Of a stretch of 9,271 nucleotides of DNA, positions 6,862 to 9,271 are shown piece after piece. The notes under the pieces are model-generated. The model searched no databases. It had not been told where the DNA came from and worked only from the letters and a program-made list of their open reading frames with translations. The translations under genes and the position numbers were made by a program. This stretch comes from Planctomycetota bacterium (GTDB lineage: Bacteria; Planctomycetota; Planctomycetia; Gemmatales; Gemmataceae), in contig JAGWVO010000124.1 of NCBI GenBank assembly GCA_018970845.1, positions 1 to 9,271 on the forward strand. The letters are read 5' to 3'. Position 1 is the stretch's first letter; every line of letters starts with the position of its first letter.

Positions 6862-8091
6862 TCATTCCCTGCGTAGCAGGATCGCGTGCTCGGCCCGGGG
6901 CCTGTCCCTGAAGGCGTTCATGGTCGGGCCATGGAAATGCGGCCGGTCTTGCGACGCCCTGGCCACCGGTTCGAAACCGACATCCCTGGCGACATGCGCC
7001 ACCACCTCGCCGGCGCGCAGCACGATGTCGCCAACGGCCGAGTCGGCCATCAGCAGCACCAGCGGACCGCCTGGGGCAAGCACCCGGTGGGCGGCGAGGA
7101 GGAAACGGCCGACCTCGTCGGCCCAGGCGCGCCGAACCTCGCCGCGTGGCATGTTCCAGTAGGATGTCCGCGACCCGATTTCCCCCCGCGCCATGGCCGA
7201 GCCATCAAGGGAAAGCCAGCGGATGCGAAGGTCGTGGTGCGATATGTAATCGTAGGTGGCCGCGTAAGGAGGCGAGGTGATGATGGCATCCACCTGGCCG
7301 CCGCGCGCGGAGCGCAACTCGGTGGCATCGTCCTGCGAGACCCTCGCCGGCCTCACCCGGCCCGGCAGTTGCGCGGCGAAGTCGGAAACCCTCGCGGCCA
7401 GGTCCTCCACGCGACCGATGAAAAGCCGAGTGGCGAACCCGGGCGCCGTGCGTCTTTGGTCCACCATGTCGGAAGTGTCGCCGCGTTTCCTCGACAGCTT
7501 GATCAGCACGCTCGACAGGGCCAGGAACAAATCGGCCCTGTCCGGGTCATCTCCCAGTGTCTCGATCTTGTGCCTCAGGGAATCGAGTTCCAGCAGCACA
7601 TGGGGTTCAAACAGGCGCACATCCTCATGGGGGAACCGCCTCGAGGCCCCGGCGCGGGCGCGACGCCGGTCCTCGGCAAACTGTGCGCACTCGCGGGCTC
7701 GCGACACGAGGCGCGCCAGGTCGGCCGACGACCTCGCACGGGTCTTGCAGCGCGCAAGCATCACGGCCACGGGGTTCAGGTCGGAACCGATGGCCTCGCA
7801 ATCCTGGAGCATCGCCTCCACCAAAACGGTACCCGACCCGCAAAACGGATCGAGCACCCGGCCTCCGGGAGGAACAAACGAGCGCACCAGCCAAGCCGCG
7901 GTTTCGGGGTGCATTCGGGCGGGATAGGTGTGGAAGCCGTGCACATGGGCGCGCGCCGGATCATCCGGATCATCCGATGATGGCGAGACTTCCAGCGCCT
8001 TGGCCAAAAGGGCCGTTTCCCTCGGGTCACCCTCGGTCTCAACCCGTCCGCCGACATGGGAAAGGGCGCGTCGCCTGCGGGGTTGCTGCAT
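6862..8091 (-). CDS. Orphan SAM-dependent amino-methyltransferase, probably DNA (N4C/N6A type)
   Basis: 409-residue methyltransferase counted from ATG 8091. Motif I is DPFCGSGT (81-88), the motif II acid is D104 in IGSDLNPVAV, and the catalytic motif IV is TSPPY (272-276), the form usual in N4-cytosine enzymes, whereas DPPY/NPPY is more usual for N6-adenine. HTYPARMHP (54-62) before motif I looks like motif X. The order X-I-(about 180 residues)-IV resembles the alpha class, with the intervening Arg-rich region a possible target-recognition domain. No restriction endonuclease gene is present, so it may be a solitary regulator-type enzyme; an RNA methyltransferase of related fold is an alternative. 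AGGG lies 6 nt before ATG 8091. ATG 8118 and ATG 8298 are possible longer starts, but the extra residues are low-complexity and lack a ribosome site. It diverges from the TolC gene and is convergent with the S9 peptidase. Confidence 0.83.
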   Translation of the reverse strand: MQQPRRRRALSHVGGRVETEGDPRETALLAKALEVSPSSDDPDDPARAHVHGFHTYPARMHPETAAWLVRSFVPPGGRVLDPFCGSGTVLVEAMLQDCEAIGSDLNPVAVMLARCKTRARSSADLARLVSRARECAQFAEDRRRARAGASRRFPHEDVRLFEPHVLLELDSLRHKIETLGDDPDRADLFLALSSVLIKLSRKRGDTSDMVDQRRTAPGFATRLFIGRVEDLAARVSDFAAQLPGRVRPARVSQDDATELRSARGGQVDAIITSPPYAATYDYISHHDLRIRWLSLDGSAMARGEIGSRTSYWNMPRGEVRRAWADEVGRFLLAAHRVLAPGGPLVLLMADSAVGDIVLRAGEVVAHVARDVGFEPVARASQDRPHFHGPTMNAFRDRPRAEHAILLRRE

Positions 8092-8319
8092 GTTGGACCC
8101 TGGGAACCTTCGCTTCATCGGTCTTTGGCCAAGCTGGTTGTTCAACCTTACCTCATGATTCCTCCGACGGCTTGATGGCAATTTGGAAAGGCTCGGCAAG
8201 GAAATCCGATGTTGCAGGCAACGACTATCCCGCCACGGCGCGACTTGATCAACCCGCGCCACCCCACCAATCGATAAAGGCCACAGGGCTGTTGCCATGG
8301 TCCGAACAGGATGTCATTC
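8092..8319. promoter_or_regulatory. Divergent intergenic region between methyltransferase and TolC genes
   Basis: This 228-bp region has no convincing gene and should contain both divergent promoters, though I found no well-spaced -35/-10 pair. On the minus strand it carries GGAGG (8165-8161) followed after 4 nt by ATG AGG TAA (8156-8148), a two-codon reading frame. Just downstream is the inverted repeat GGTTG-TT-CAACC (8136-8147). These might form a leader element for the methyltransferase mRNA, or be chance. Confidence 0.4.
8308..8311 (+). promoter_or_regulatory. Shine-Dalgarno site deciding the TolC start
   Basis: AGGA lies 8 nt before ATG 8320. The alternative in-frame ATG 8311 overlaps this site and would have no ribosome-binding site of its own, so 8320 is preferred. 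That start also gives a clean signal peptide (MRLIRF, then a hydrophobic stretch). Confidence 0.6.
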
Positions 8320-9271
8320 ATGCGCTTGATCAGATTCATGGTGTTGTGGATCGCGGTGGCGGGAAACGGCTTTCTGGCCGCCCAAACCGCCCCCATTTTG
8401 CCTCCACCGCGGGACATGGGCCTCGACGGCCCGGCCGGAGGCGATCCCTTGTCCGGGCCGCGGGAGGCGAACTCGGTTCCCCCTTACGCCATCAAGCCGA
8501 ACATCGTCGCCGAGCCGGATGAAACCGTGCTGCCGATCAACCTTTCCTCGGCGTTCATGCTTTCGGATGCCCGTCCGCTGATCATCGAGGCGGCCAAGGC
8601 GGCGGAGGTGGTGGCCGCGGCCCAGATGCAACGGGCGAATGTTCTTTGGCTTCCCAACATCTACGCGGGTGTCGATTATTTCCGCCACGACGGCCTCTAT
8701 CCGCTGCCCTCGGGAGGAGTCGCCGTGAACAACCGGGCCGCGCTCACCATCGGGCCGGGCGTCTCGGCGGTGTTCGCCACAACCGACGCCATTTTTGAAC
8801 CGCTGGCGGCCCGGCAAATCCTCAAGGCGCGCCAGATGAGCGTGCAGGCCGCGAAAAATGACGCGCTCATGGAGGTGGCTGTCTCCTACTTCAATGTGCA
8901 GCAGGCGCGCGGCCGAATGGCGGGTGCCAACGACACGGTGGCGCGGGCCAAGGAACTGGTGCGAAGGGTCACCACCCTCGGCCGCGACCTGGTGGCGCCC
9001 ATCGAGGCGGACCGGGCCAAGACCATCCTCGCCGAACAGGAGGAGGTCTTGGTGAAGGCCCGCGAAGATTGGCTCGTTTCAGCCGCCGACCTGACGCGTC
9101 TGCTTCGACTCAACCCGGCGGCGCGCGTCGTGCCCACCGAACCGCCCCACCTGGCCCTCTTCCTGATCTCGCCGAGCGAGGAAGTGGACTCGCTCATTCC
9201 CGTGGGCCTGACCAACCGGCCGGAACTGGCGGCATCGCAGGCCATTGTTCAGGCGACCATCGCCAAGCTCA
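8320..9271 (+). CDS. TolC-family outer-membrane efflux protein, 5' portion (runs off the right edge)
   Basis: 317 codons are visible and the frame is open at the window end. Residues 1-21 form a signal peptide: basic MRLIRF, a hydrophobic core, and a likely cut near FLAA-Q. A Pro/Gly-rich linker (about 25-66) follows. The rest shows the long amphipathic helices of TolC-like channels: SDARPLIIEAAKAAEVVAAA (81-100), ILKARQMSVQAAKNDALMEV (167-186), a repeat-like stretch ending VLVKAREDW (243-251), and NRPELAASQA (299-308), the family's usual start of the second half. TolC proteins form trimeric export tunnels that work with an inner-membrane pump and a periplasmic adaptor; neither partner is in the window, and they may lie to the right. 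The linker before the first helix is longer than in E. coli TolC, as often seen in planctomycete members. Substrate cannot be inferred. Confidence 0.88.
   Translation, partial: MRLIRFMVLWIAVAGNGFLAAQTAPILPPPRDMGLDGPAGGDPLSGPREANSVPPYAIKPNIVAEPDETVLPINLSSAFMLSDARPLIIEAAKAAEVVAAAQMQRANVLWLPNIYAGVDYFRHDGLYPLPSGGVAVNNRAALTIGPGVSAVFATTDAIFEPLAARQILKARQMSVQAAKNDALMEVAVSYFNVQQARGRMAGANDTVARAKELVRRVTTLGRDLVAPIEADRAKTILAEQEEVLVKAREDWLVSAADLTRLLRLNPAARVVPTEPPHLALFLISPSEEVDSLIPVGLTNRPELAASQAIVQATIAKL

Noticed and set aside
8092..8298. Longer methyltransferase start at ATG 8298
   Set aside because: The extra 69 residues look non-coding, there is no ribosome site, and this would consume the whole divergent promoter region.
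6886..8522. Two plus-strand open frames (6886-7980 and 7557-8522) opposite the methyltransferase
   Set aside because: The methyltransferase frame has motifs I and IV; these frames are His/Arg/Gly/Pro-rich without domains, and the second also overlaps the TolC start in another frame.
1..9271. CRISPR array, tRNA, rRNA, IS element, phage or toxin-antitoxin genes
   Set aside because: No regularly spaced repeats, cloverleaf, transposase or small paired genes were found on reading either strand.

Overview
The window looks like a chromosomal segment of a high-GC planctomycete, or possibly a close relative in the PVC group. The best evidence is a cell-surface cytochrome-type protein (PSCyt1, then DUF1549, then the start of DUF1553), a family strongly expanded in these bacteria. 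Secreted-protein genes, an S9 peptidase of the DPP-IV type and Shine-Dalgarno-preceded starts fit the same picture. No tRNA, rRNA, CRISPR array, IS element or phage gene was seen.

Layout. (1) Positions 1-2512, minus strand: a GTG-started radical SAM protein of the SplB-like family (1670-2512) is followed closely by the PSCyt1/DUF1549 gene (1625 down to the left edge). The latter is interrupted by an apparent -1 frameshift near 140-175 and continues in another frame out of the window. (2) Positions 2595-6857, plus strand: a likely operon of three genes. These are a xylose-isomerase-like TIM-barrel epimerase with the full D-tagatose/psicose 3-epimerase active-site set, a secreted protein with a helical N-terminal half and a three-repeat ricin-type beta-trefoil, and an exported 806-residue DPP-IV-like S9 peptidase. 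(3) Positions 6862-8091, minus strand: an orphan SAM-dependent amino-methyltransferase, probably acting on DNA, convergent with the peptidase with only 4 bp between stops. (4) Positions 8320-9271, plus strand: the first 317 codons of a TolC-family outer-membrane efflux protein, divergent from the methyltransferase and running off the right edge.

The most notable signal is inside the S9 peptidase. Residues about 152-222 read as a von Hippel-Lindau (VHL) beta domain inserted into the N-terminal propeller region. It aligns without gaps to human VHL from N78 to G123. The residues that form the hydroxyproline pocket in VHL (W88, Y98, S111, H115, W117) appear here as W170, Y180, T193, H197 and W199. 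A module known for reading hydroxyproline, fused to a proline-directed peptidase fold, suggests recognition of (hydroxy)proline-rich substrates. That function is inference.

Working together: the plus-strand cluster could serve outer-compartment use of polymers, with the trefoil protein binding glycans, the peptidase trimming peptides and the epimerase handling a released ketose. This rests only on gene order and predicted export. The methyltransferase and the TolC gene look functionally separate.
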